From the NCBI GenBank assembly GCA_030590585.1, contig JAUUYD010000017.1, positions 1-13,518 on the forward strand: a DNA stretch of 13,518 nucleotides. Reading direction: 5' to 3'. The stretch comes from Spirochaeta sp. (GTDB lineage Bacteria; Spirochaetota; Spirochaetia; Spirochaetales_E; Spirochaetaceae_B). Made by a program: the position numbers and the translations under genes. The notes under the pieces were generated by a model. The model was given only the letters and a program-made list of their open reading frames with translations. It was not told where the DNA came from and did no database searches. This document shows positions 7,083 through 13,463 of the stretch, piece by piece. Position 1 is the stretch's first letter. Every line of letters starts with the position of its first letter.

Positions 7083-8435
7083 TTATCTGTCATCATAACT
7101 AAGATTTTCAAAACGTGTAAAATGCGGAATGAAAGCCACATGCACTGTACCAGTAGGACCATTGCGCTGTTTGGCAATAATCAATTCAGTCTTGATAACA
7201 GAACTATTTTCATGTGCATCTTCATCCGTGTCAACAACACGTTCACGGTGAAGAAAAAGTACGACATCCGCATCCTGTTCAAGAGCACCGGACTCCCTGA
7301 GATCGGCTAATGACGGCGCTTTCCCCTCTGACTGACGTCCAACCTGAGAGAGCGCTACTATGGGTATGTCCAGTTCCCTTGCCAATGCTTTGAGAGAGCG
7401 GCTGATCAGGGATATCTGTTCATGCCGGGGCTGTTTAACATCCTCAGGTGATATCAACCCAATGTAGTCTACAAAAATAATCCTGACACCATGCTTTGTT
7501 ACCATTTTCCGGGCCAGAGAACGCAGGTCAAGAAGAGGTATATTCGGTGTATCCTGCAGTATCAGGGGGGAATCATATATCCTTCCGGCAGCTTCAGTGA
7601 GTTTGTTGAAATCTGAAGGCCGGAGTAATCCGGTACGCAGGTTATTGGAATTAATCTTGCTTTCAGCCGAAACAACACGCATCATCAGGGAAACCTCAGA
7701 CATCTCAAGTGTGAAGAAACCACAGGGGATACGATTTTTTACAGCAATATTTGTTGCCATGGATAGCGCCAAAGCCGTTTTCCCGATAGAGGGACGGGCA
7801 CCGATGATTGTCATTTCCGAATTCTGGAATCCGCTTGTCAAGCTATCCAATCCATCAAACCCCGAAGGAACGCCAGTATAGCTTTCTTTGGTACGATAGC
7901 GGTCCTCAATCGTTTTAATGGTTTTTTGAATTACTTCCCTGGCGGGTTTAAGTTCTCCCCGGCTCTGATTATCATTCAGATCAAAGATTGATTTTTCCGC
8001 ATCCTCGATAATAAGACGGGTTTCAAGGGAATCGTTATGAGCTTCAGAAATGATCTGACGGGCTGTATTCAGAAGGGAACGACGTATGCTGGTTTCCTGT
8101 ACGATCTTGGCATAGTACGAAACGTTAGCAGTGGTCGGAACCCGTGAAGTTAATGAGGCAACGTACGATGCACCTCCTGACTTTTCAAGATTCCCGGAAG
8201 CCGTTAGTTCGGCTGTAAGGGTGAGTATATCAATACCCTCGCCCTTTTCATGAAGTGATATAATAGACTTGAAAATATACTGATGAGCACCTTTAAAGAA
8301 GTCGTCCGGACGAACGCACTGCTGAACTTCATCCAGTAAATCAACTGAGAAGTTCAGCAGAAGCGCACCTATGGTGGCCATTTCCGCCTCTTCGTGATAA
8401 GGCGGAATTGAGTCCTTCAGGACGGCTTCGGCCAA
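7083..8435 (-). CDS. dnaB: Replicative DNA helicase DnaB
   Basis: This 450-residue protein is the hexameric 5'-to-3' helicase of the replication fork, which works with primase. The N-terminal domain opens with the family segment PPYHEEAEMATIGALLL (residues 11-27). The RecA-like domain shows Walker A GARPSIGKT (212-220), FFTLEMS with Glu243, Walker B IIFVDYIGLI (Asp323), ALSQVGRQSEGKAPSLADLRESGALEQDADVV in pieces between 361 and 392 with the arginine-finger region, and the C-terminal KQRNGPTG and FTRFENL. The usual DYLQL after Walker B is DYIGL here. There is no intein insertion. The start is taken as TTG at 8435, six bases after the rplI stop, because family sequence begins before the first internal ATG (residue 19). 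The Shine-Dalgarno is poor, so translation probably depends on rplI. Length fits the family. Confidence 0.95.
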   Translation of the reverse strand: MAEAVLKDSIPPYHEEAEMATIGALLLNFSVDLLDEVQQCVRPDDFFKGAHQYIFKSIISLHEKGEGIDILTLTAELTASGNLEKSGGASYVASLTSRVPTTANVSYYAKIVQETSIRRSLLNTARQIISEAHNDSLETRLIIEDAEKSIFDLNDNQSRGELKPAREVIQKTIKTIEDRYRTKESYTGVPSGFDGLDSLTSGFQNSEMTIIGARPSIGKTALALSMATNIAVKNRIPCGFFTLEMSEVSLMMRVVSAESKINSNNLRTGLLRPSDFNKLTEAAGRIYDSPLILQDTPNIPLLDLRSLARKMVTKHGVRIIFVDYIGLISPEDVKQPRHEQISLISRSLKALARELDIPIVALSQVGRQSEGKAPSLADLRESGALEQDADVVLFLHRERVVDTDEDAHENSSVIKTELIIAKQRNGPTGTVHVAFIPHFTRFENLSYDDR

Positions 8436-8441
8436 AGCCTG

Positions 8442-9017
8442 TCAGCTCTCTTCAGTTTCGGGAACAGCCTCTTCAGAACTCACTTCTTCAGGTATGACGG
8501 TTTTCGCGACGGGTTCAGGTTCAGCAGCCGGTTTCTTTTCAGCAACAGCAGCTTTCTCAGCTTTCTCATCACCTGATGAGCTGACATTTACCTTGAGTGA
8601 GGCCTCCTCACCGCCGTAAAGTTTAATCTTTACGTTATGAGAACCAATCTGCTTTATACCGCCGTCGGGCAGTTCTACCTTTTTGCGTTCTATCTCCAAA
8701 CCCTGGGAATGTAAATAGTCGACAACAGCAGTTGAAGTTACTGAGCCGAACAGTTTTCCCTTATCACCGGCTGCAACAGCCAGATCCATCGCAAGAGCTT
8801 CGATACGAGATTTCAGATCTGCAGCATCATTGGATTTTTCTTTCTTGCGCCGGGTAATGGATTGCTGCTTTTGTGCCAATTCGATTTCAGTGGACTTGTT
8901 ATATCTAACCGCAAATTTCTTGGGAATAAGAAAATTTCTCGCATAACCGTCGGCAACAATCTTTATATCACCTTCTTCACCCAGGTTCGGAACGTCTTTG
9001 TAGAGAATAATCTTCAT
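8442..9017 (-). CDS. rplI: 50S ribosomal protein L9 with extended acidic tail
   Basis: This 191-residue L9 is the elongated two-domain protein at the base of the L1 stalk. The N-terminal domain is textbook: MKIILYKDVPNLGEEGDIK, then VADGYARNFLIPKKFA (residues 21-36). A central charged helix (about 40-80) and the C-terminal domain with GKLFGSVTS (87-95) and ELPDGGIKQIGSHNVKIKL (115-133) follow. The core ends near residue 147, which is the normal length. Residues 148-191 are an added Ala/Glu/Pro/Lys-rich tail ending EEAVPETEES, of unknown role. The start ATG at 9017 is preceded by GGAGGA seven bases upstream. It lies 13 bases after rpsR and six bases before the dnaB start. Confidence 0.96.
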   Translation of the reverse strand: MKIILYKDVPNLGEEGDIKIVADGYARNFLIPKKFAVRYNKSTEIELAQKQQSITRRKKEKSNDAADLKSRIEALAMDLAVAAGDKGKLFGSVTSTAVVDYLHSQGLEIERKKVELPDGGIKQIGSHNVKIKLYGGEEASLKVNVSSSGDEKAEKAAVAEKKPAAEPEPVAKTVIPEEVSSEEAVPETEES

Positions 9018-9030
9018 CTGGTCATCCTCC

Positions 9031-9342
9031 TTATTTGTTTACAAACGGAAGCAGAGCTAACGATCTGGCTCTCTTGATTTCACGAGCAACAAGCCTCTGA
9101 TGCTTGGCACAGGTACCGGTGATCCGCCGAGGTAGAATTTTACCCCGTTCTGTTGTGAAACGGCGAAGGGAATCGGAATCTTTATAATCCACATGTGCCT
9201 TGCCTATACAAACCTTACAGACCTTGCGTCTGAAATACTTGCGCCGTGGTCCGCCTTGCATTGAGCCGCGGTCTCTGTCTCTGGGTCCTGAAGGCCGGCG
9301 ATCATCGCCGGAATCCGTATTGCTGTTTGAATAATCGGACAT
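9031..9342 (-). CDS. rpsR: 30S ribosomal protein S18, zinc-type, with N-terminal extension
   Basis: This 103-residue protein is S18, which partners S6 on the 30S platform. The family core runs from about residue 33 (RRKYFRRK) through [25 protein letters not shown] and [21 protein letters not shown]18 is usually 75-80 residues. The extra 25-30 residues at the N-terminus are rich in Ser, Asp, Arg and Gly. Cys42-x2-Cys45 and Cys78-x2-His81 form a complete zinc-ribbon set, the C-plus form known for some S18 proteins and lost in E. coli. The start ATG at 9342 has AGGAG seven bases upstream. A longer open frame to 9516 overlaps ssb and lacks family sequence, so it was not used. It follows ssb by 22 bases. 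Confidence 0.94.
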   Translation of the reverse strand: MSDYSNSNTDSGDDRRPSGPRDRDRGSMQGGPRRKYFRRKVCKVCIGKAHVDYKDSDSLRRFTTERGKILPRRITGTCAKHQRLVAREIKRARSLALLPFVNK

Positions 9343-9364
9343 TTTTTGTCTCCTGATTCTTTCT

Positions 9365-9853
9365 TTAGAAAGGTATGTCGTCTTCGAAGTTAGTAGGAGG
9401 AGGTCCCTGTTGAGGTTGGGAAGCACTCTGAGGAGCAGATTGAGCCTGAGCTTGTGAGGGACCAGGCTTATTCCAACTATTATCAGAGTTATAATTTCCG
9501 CCGCTTTGTGAACCACCGTCCCGGCTTCCGAGGAGCTGAATATTGTCGGCTATGATAACAACTTTGGAACGCTTGCTGCCATCGTTCTTATCTTCCCAGC
9601 GATCCTGCTTGAGCTGACCCTCAACAGCAACCTGTTTGCCTTTAGTCATGTAACTGGCAATGGCTTCACCTTGACGGCCAAAAACGGTGACGTCGAAGAA
9701 ATTACCTTCTTCAACCCACTGATCGCCCTGTTTCCGCCGGCGATTAACGGCAATGCTGAACTTCAGCAAAGCATAGCCGCCCTGTGTGTATGACTGTTCC
9801 GCGTCACGGGTCAGACGACCAACAAGAATAACTTTATTAATATCAGCTGCCAT
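9365..9853 (-). CDS. ssb: Single-stranded DNA-binding protein SSB
   Basis: This 162-residue protein coats single-stranded DNA at forks and repair sites and recruits partners. The OB fold spans about residues 1-110, with [15 protein letters not shown] (5-19), the Trp46/Phe52/Phe53 region of [15 protein letters not shown], and [17 protein letters not shown] (72-88). A Gly/Ser/Gln/Pro-rich linker (111-153) leads to the acidic tip DDIPF, the partner-binding peptide typical of bacterial SSB. The start ATG at 9853 has AGGAGG five bases upstream. The longer open frame back to 9961 is only translation through the dispersed repeat and should not be annotated. It sits between rpsF and rpsR, as in many bacteria. 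Confidence 0.97.
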   Translation of the reverse strand: MAADINKVILVGRLTRDAEQSYTQGGYALLKFSIAVNRRRKQGDQWVEEGNFFDVTVFGRQGEAIASYMTKGKQVAVEGQLKQDRWEDKNDGSKRSKVVIIADNIQLLGSRDGGSQSGGNYNSDNSWNKPGPSQAQAQSAPQSASQPQQGPPPTNFEDDIPF

Positions 9854-9867
9854 CGTCGCCTCCTCTA

Positions 9868-9993
9868 AATGATTGGTATCATACCCCAGGGCTTTGCCCT
9901 GGACCCGGAGTCGCTCAAGCGACTCCCTGTTCCGCGGCAAAGCCGCGAGGTATGAAACCATGCTTTCCCGGCACTCGCTCGGAAATACCCAAG
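9868..9993 (+). repeat. Dispersed intergenic repeat, copy 2, cloverleaf-like (ssb-rpsF gap)
   Basis: This is the better-preserved copy of the element also at 1018-1139. Outer arms GGTATCATACC (9875-9885) and GGTATGAAACC (9949-9959) pair at 10 of 11 positions. Between them are three perfect hairpins: CCAGGGC-ttt-GCCCTGG (9886-9902), GGAGTCGC-tcaa-GCGACTCC (9907-9926) and CGCGGC-aaa-GCCGCG (9933-9947). The right part (9960-9993) aligns with copy 1 through GGCACT and more weakly beyond. Because every stem is palindromic, either strand can fold. Relative to transcription it is inverted compared with copy 1. It lies inside the rpsF operon transcript and contains no terminator U-tract. It is not a tRNA: there is no T-loop or anticodon-arm geometry. 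Confidence 0.8.
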
Positions 9994-10000
9994 GGTATTT
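9983..10000. repeat. Perfect 8-bp inverted repeat at the edge of repeat copy 2
   Basis: AAATACCC (9983-9990) and GGGTATTT (9993-10000) form a perfect stem with a 2-base spacer, 20 bases past the rpsF stop on the minus strand. Copy 1 keeps only traces of the left half. It may be the true right end of the element or a separate mRNA-processing or pausing hairpin. Without a following U-tract, a terminator is unlikely. Confidence 0.5.
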
Positions 10001-10019
10001 CTCTTGCTACGTTTGGGAA

Positions 10020-10301
10020 TCAACTGCTTGTTACTACAAACAAATAACGCAATATTTCTTTACGTAACTTGAGAGCGTCTTCGATTTTGGGAAGTTTTTC
10101 CTGATCGACTTCTACATTGAATAAACGGTATCGGCCGCGGGTTTCCTTGTCTATTTCATAGGCAAGTTCACGGTCTCCCATATCTTCTTCCGACTTGATG
10201 ACGGCTTTTTTATCCGTCAATATATTCTTGACGGCTTCTATACCTGCCACATCCTGGCCTTCTTTCATTCGGAAGGCGCAGACCAACTCATAGGTCTTCA
10301 T
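10020..10301 (-). CDS. rpsF: 30S ribosomal protein S6
   Basis: This 93-residue protein forms the S6-S18 heterodimer on the 30S platform. The sequence starts MKTYELVCAFR and contains DMGDRELAYEIDKETRGRYRLFNVEV (residues 41-66, given with its usual G-x-R-x-LAY core), a C-terminal helix and ILRYLFV, all typical of S6. Length is standard (about 95). The start ATG at 10301 has a perfect AGGAGG (10310-10315) eight bases upstream. It is the first gene of a six-gene run on the minus strand, with its own promoter and a hairpin leader. It is separated from ssb by 166 bases that contain the dispersed repeat. Confidence 0.96.
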   Translation of the reverse strand: MKTYELVCAFRMKEGQDVAGIEAVKNILTDKKAVIKSEEDMGDRELAYEIDKETRGRYRLFNVEVDQEKLPKIEDALKLRKEILRYLFVVTSS

Positions 10302-10318
10302 TAAACTGTCCTCCTTAT

Positions 10319-10360
10319 GGACTTAAACTCGTCCCGCTTCAAGGAGCGGGAAAGGAGTCC
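10319..10360 (-). promoter_or_regulatory. Hairpin leader upstream of rpsF, candidate S6:S18 autoregulatory site
   Basis: On the minus strand the leader reads GGACT, CCTTT, CCCGCT, loop CCTTGA, AGCGGG, ACGAGTTTA, AGTCC. The inner stem CCCGCT/AGCGGG (6 bp) and outer stem GGACT/AGTCC (5 bp) flank an asymmetric internal loop. An alternative pairs ACTC with GAGT. The outer stem ends three bases before the AGGAGG of rpsF. The predicted transcription start is at or next to the first G. In other bacteria the S6:S18 complex binds a structured element in this position and represses its own mRNA. I cannot confirm the consensus by eye. Confidence 0.45.
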
Positions 10361-10364
10361 GAAT

Positions 10365-10393
10365 ACCTTACCCGGAAAGGGAATAACCGTCAA
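10365..10393 (-). promoter_or_regulatory. Sigma70-type promoter for the rpsF operon
   Basis: The -35 box TTGACG (10393-10388) matches TTGACA at five of six bases. A 17-base spacer leads to TAAGGT (10370-10365), which keeps the three most conserved -10 positions (T, A and final T). The predicted start falls near 10358-10360, exactly where the leader hairpin begins. Confidence 0.5.
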
Positions 10394-10444
10394 GCAATGA
10401 GATTACCACGCCGATAATGCGAATGGAGGATTACCTAAGCACAA

Positions 10445-10897
10445 ATGCCTGAAAAAATTCATTACGATGATAATATTTTCTTTATGACTGCGCTGATCAG
10501 AACACTTGATGATGCTGTAAAACTCAATGTAGATGCCGAATACTTCGCAGACAAGGTGCTGGAAGACACCCTTTTTATCGATACCTCCATTCATAAACTC
10601 TACAGCTCTCTGAAAGAAAACAGTCATCTGATACGCCGGGATTCCTATCTGCATTCCATCATGAAACTTAAAAAATCTTACGGGAGGCTTCTGGATAGTC
10701 TCTTGTCGACAAATGGGGCATTTTCCAGCCCTTTTGAATCAATGCGTCCAAAACTTAGACGTATTGCAGCCGGTCATCTTAACGATGTAAAAGAAATCCG
10801 TGAAGGTTTGGATGACTTACAGAGTATCAGGGTGGATAGTGATACCATATCCTACGATGAACTGAATTTTCTGATGAGTCCAATGGACGAATCATAG
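10445..10897 (+). CDS. Conserved-looking helical protein of unknown function
   Basis: I do not recognise this 150-residue protein. It has no signal peptide, membrane segment, Cys or Trp. It looks mainly alpha-helical and charged, with a pattern suited to a helical bundle, for example FFMTALIRTLDDAVKL, FADKVLEDTLFID, SYLHSIMKLKKSYGRLLDSL and LNDVKEIREGLDDL. The C-terminus is acidic. The start ATG at 10445 is the first available because an in-frame TAA lies at 10436-10438. The nearest Shine-Dalgarno, GGAGG (10425-10429), is 15 bases away, longer than usual. A weak -10-like GATAAT at 10413-10418 has no good -35 box. It is divergent from rpsF across a 143-base region and converges with the M23 gene across 18 bases. 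Codon-like composition and clean boundaries support a real gene. Confidence 0.7.
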   Translation: MPEKIHYDDNIFFMTALIRTLDDAVKLNVDAEYFADKVLEDTLFIDTSIHKLYSSLKENSHLIRRDSYLHSIMKLKKSYGRLLDSLLSTNGAFSSPFESMRPKLRRIAAGHLNDVKEIREGLDDLQSIRVDSDTISYDELNFLMSPMDES

Positions 10898-10915
10898 CGA
10901 AAGTTACGATACCAC

Positions 10916-12364
10916 TTATTCATTTATAATATATGGATTAATTCTATCAAAGTGACCGTATCGATTGGTAAACTCACCATTGCTGCGGTAGATTCTTACC
11001 TCAAAATGAAGATGTGGGCCGGTAGCCCGCCCTGTATCACCAATCTTCCCCAGCTTTTCATTCTGATGAACTATCTCGCTGCCTTTCCATCCCGGGTCCT
11101 CAGACATATGTGCATAAAAGGTGGTGAGCCTCTCAACCCCTTTGTATTTTGAAGTCCATTCGGGTTTCAATTCATGTGAAACTTCCAAAAGCCAACCGTA
11201 GACTGAATCATATCCAGAGTAGAGGACGGTACCGTCATAGGCCGATACAACACTTCCGGGTTCACCCTGATAACGAACGATGGCATTCTCAGGCGTTACG
11301 GTCAGGATATTCCTGACATTGATGATATCCACTGCCATATGAGGCAGATAACCGCCTGTACCGAGACTTGATGGCCGCAGTTCTCCGAAACCGCTTGATA
11401 TCATGAAATCCTTTCCTTCAGCCTGCTCTCCATCAAAACGAACTGGAAATGATAAACCGGGTACTGTCGATCTGTAATCGGATAAAGGGACAATATTGGC
11501 TCGATCGACTGCCATAATTGTTTCAGCCTGGGCATTATCCTCGGGTAGTCTTGAAAGCTGGTAGATGATATCACCATAACTTCCTGATGATTCAATTCGG
11601 TCGGCGAGATAATTATAAGCACGGTTCAGAGAGTAATCATTCCAGGGGAGTTCGTCAGCCTGCTGCCGTAAGGTCATGGCTGTATTTTTCCGGCTGAATT
11701 CAAACGCCATCCGTTCTCTCTGTACGTCATCTCTTAATTGCTCGAGTTCTTCATCCATGGCCTCAAGCCTATTACTCAAGGTTTCAACCGCCTGGGTTTG
11801 CTTTGTTGAGGAGATTCCTATTGCCGAATTCAAATTTCCGACAAGAGTTATCATTTTTTGATACTGGAGAGATCCTACCGCAGCAAGTATGAAAAAGGCT
11901 GTTAGGAAAAAAGCTAATCCGGCAACTGTACGGAACCGTCTCGGCCATAAACCTGAACTTGGTGAGCTTACAACCGGATCCAGAACACGGGCCTTTGGTA
12001 CTTCAAGGATGGACTGCGCTGTCTGCGGATCTTCAAGCCTTCCGATGGTTTCTTCAAGTTCATCATTAATCCACTCTTCTTCCAGAGCTTCATGATTCTT
12101 CTCTGCAGCCTCAAGCTGCCACCTGCCGTCTTCTGCGGGTTTGAGCAGCCAGTAACGGACAACCCGGGAGGATTGATCAGTTGCAGTGACAGTTTCCAAC
12201 AGGGTAATACGTTCACCGGCTCTCTGGGCGGTAAGCAGCCAGGAGACAGGCCTTCCGTCAAGGCTGGTGCCTGAATCAACACCCCCGGACCACGAGCCCT
12301 TGTTTCCCAGGAGATCTTTAAGTAAACCAGCCAAACGCGTACCGAGTCTTTCGCGTCGGGTCAT
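10916..12364 (-). CDS. Membrane-anchored M23 (LytM-like) metallopeptidase
   Basis: This 482-residue protein has three parts: a cytoplasmic-looking N-terminal region (1-145, charged, no known fold recognised), one transmembrane helix (about 146-167, VAGLAFFLTAFFILAAVGSL), then a coiled coil (about 176-231, with NRLEAMDEELEQLRDDVQRE) and a C-terminal M23 domain. The zinc and catalytic residues are all present: HMAVD (His342, Asp346), FYAH (His419) and GPHLHFEV (His451, His453). M23 enzymes cut peptidoglycan cross-bridges, and coiled-coil LytM proteins can also act as activators of amidases. The intact motif favours an active enzyme. The start is ATG at 12364, with GGAGG six bases upstream lying inside the end of the DAHP synthase gene. 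The open frame extends to 12421, but only in the overlap. The M23 ATG lies two bases after the TAG of the preceding gene, so coupling is likely. Confidence 0.88.
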   Translation of the reverse strand: MTRRERLGTRLAGLLKDLLGNKGSWSGGVDSGTSLDGRPVSWLLTAQRAGERITLLETVTATDQSSRVVRYWLLKPAEDGRWQLEAAEKNHEALEEEWINDELEETIGRLEDPQTAQSILEVPKARVLDPVVSSPSSGLWPRRFRTVAGLAFFLTAFFILAAVGSLQYQKMITLVGNLNSAIGISSTKQTQAVETLSNRLEAMDEELEQLRDDVQRERMAFEFSRKNTAMTLRQQADELPWNDYSLNRAYNYLADRIESSGSYGDIIYQLSRLPEDNAQAETIMAVDRANIVPLSDYRSTVPGLSFPVRFDGEQAEGKDFMISSGFGELRPSSLGTGGYLPHMAVDIINVRNILTVTPENAIVRYQGEPGSVVSAYDGTVLYSGYDSVYGWLLEVSHELKPEWTSKYKGVERLTTFYAHMSEDPGWKGSEIVHQNEKLGKIGDTGRATGPHLHFEVRIYRSNGEFTNRYGHFDRINPYIINE

Positions 12365-12366
12365 GA

Positions 12367-13416
12367 CTATCCTCCGAGTTCGTGTGCTGCCCGGGTTATC
12401 AGTTCCTCCGTCTCTTCCCATCCTATGCAGGCATCAGTAATGGAAAGTCCATAGCTTAAACTGGAGAGGTTCTGTGGAATATCCTGCCTGCCCGGGACGA
12501 TATTGCTTTCCAGCATTACACCTCTTACAGAATCATGCCCACGGGATCGCAAATCAAGTGCTGCCCGGAAAACACGGGATTGCCTTTCATACTTTTTTCC
12601 TGAGTTTGCATGAGAGCAGTCAATAACTATTGAGGGTTTTACACCTATATCCGAAAGCAGTTCTTCAGTTTTTTCAATATGTTCTTCATAATAATTCGGA
12701 CCGCTGGACCCGCCGCGAAGAATAACATGTCCGCTTCGATTTCCAAATGTTCTAAAAATGCAGGTTCTTCCGTCCTGATCGATACCGATAAAGCTATGCC
12801 CGCTCTGTGCAGACTGAACTGCATTGGCGGCTTTGGATAAATCTCCATCAGTCCCGTTTTTAAAGCCTACCGGCATGGACAAACCGCTGGATATTTCACG
12901 ATGAGTTTGAGATTCAGTAGTCCTGGCACCGATAGCAGACCAGGAAATAAGGTCAGCAATATACTGAGGTATTATCGGATCGAGAACTTCAGTTCCTGCA
13001 GGCAATCCAATTTTCCCAATCTCAATCAACAAGCGCCGCGCCTCATGCAGGCCTTCATGTATACTGTAGCTGCCGTCAAGGTGGGGGTCGACGATGAGTC
13101 CCCTCCACCCGAGACTGGTACGCGGTTTCTCAAAATATACCCTCATTACCAGATTCATGCTGCTGGAGTATTTGTCCCTGAGTTTTTTCAGTTTCTCAGC
13201 GTAATCCAGAGCCGCATCAGGATCGTGAATGGAACAGGGGCCGCATATAACAAGAAACCTGTCATCTTCATGTTTCAGGATTCTGATGATATCATCTCTG
13301 AAGCCGACAATTTCCACTGCAAGTTCATCATCGACAGGCAACGACGTTTTTAACTCCATTGGACTGACAAGGGGAAGTTGACTCTCAATATTTACATTAT
13401 AGATATCACGGGGCAT
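12367..13416 (-). CDS. aroG: 3-deoxy-7-phosphoheptulonate (DAHP) synthase, type I alpha (AroG/F/H family)
   Basis: This 349-residue cytosolic enzyme condenses phosphoenolpyruvate and erythrose 4-phosphate, the first step of the shikimate pathway. Family motifs occur throughout: ICGPCSIHDP, RVYFEKPRTSLGW, GLIVDPHLDGS, LPAGTEVLDP, GARTTESQTHRE, PVGFKNGTDG, ILRGGSSGPNY and IDCSHANSGK. Metal ligands fall at Cys61, His269, Glu303 and Asp328, almost the E. coli AroG numbering. I chose ATG 13416 rather than 13434: GGAG lies seven bases upstream of 13416, whereas the outer ATG touches the -10 box and precedes the predicted transcription start. The N-terminal extension that carries feedback inhibition in AroG/F/H is present, but the controlling amino acid cannot be told. 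The symbol denotes the family and not a proven Phe-sensitive isozyme. Confidence 0.92.
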   Translation of the reverse strand: MPRDIYNVNIESQLPLVSPMELKTSLPVDDELAVEIVGFRDDIIRILKHEDDRFLVICGPCSIHDPDAALDYAEKLKKLRDKYSSSMNLVMRVYFEKPRTSLGWRGLIVDPHLDGSYSIHEGLHEARRLLIEIGKIGLPAGTEVLDPIIPQYIADLISWSAIGARTTESQTHREISSGLSMPVGFKNGTDGDLSKAANAVQSAQSGHSFIGIDQDGRTCIFRTFGNRSGHVILRGGSSGPNYYEEHIEKTEELLSDIGVKPSIVIDCSHANSGKKYERQSRVFRAALDLRSRGHDSVRGVMLESNIVPGRQDIPQNLSSLSYGLSITDACIGWEETEELITRAAHELGG

Positions 13417-13434
13417 AGAATTTCTCCGTGACAT

Positions 13435-13463
13435 ACTATAGTGCTGTTATCAATGGCTGTTAA
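13435..13463 (-). promoter_or_regulatory. Strong sigma70-type promoter for the DAHP synthase-M23 pair
   Basis: The -35 box TTAACA (13463-13458) and -10 box TATAGT (13440-13435) each match consensus at five of six positions, with an ideal 17-base spacer. The predicted start is near 13428, leaving about 12 bases of leader with the Shine-Dalgarno almost at the 5' end. A run of eight T on the minus strand (13479-13486) and surrounding AT-rich DNA lie upstream at about -51 to -58 and could act as an UP-like element. I see nothing else in 13464-13518. Confidence 0.7.

Noticed and set aside
9343..9516. 58-residue upstream extension of S18
   Set aside because: It overlaps the ssb coding region in another frame; ATG 9342 has AGGAG and is followed by S18 sequence.
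9875..9959. tRNA or tRNA-like gene
   Set aside because: The cloverleaf outline lacks a T-loop (GTTCGA), a D-loop, a 7-base anticodon loop and a standard acceptor stem.
9854..9961. 36-residue N-terminal extension of SSB
   Set aside because: The extension is encoded by the repeat, while ATG 9853 has AGGAGG at the right distance and starts normal SSB sequence.
9873..10067. 64-codon plus-strand frame across the ssb-rpsF gap
   Set aside because: It is a translation of the dispersed repeat running into the antisense of rpsF; there is no Shine-Dalgarno and no protein-like character.
12901..13353. 150-codon open frame antisense to the DAHP synthase
   Set aside because: The opposite strand encodes an unmistakable AroG-family enzyme over the whole stretch.
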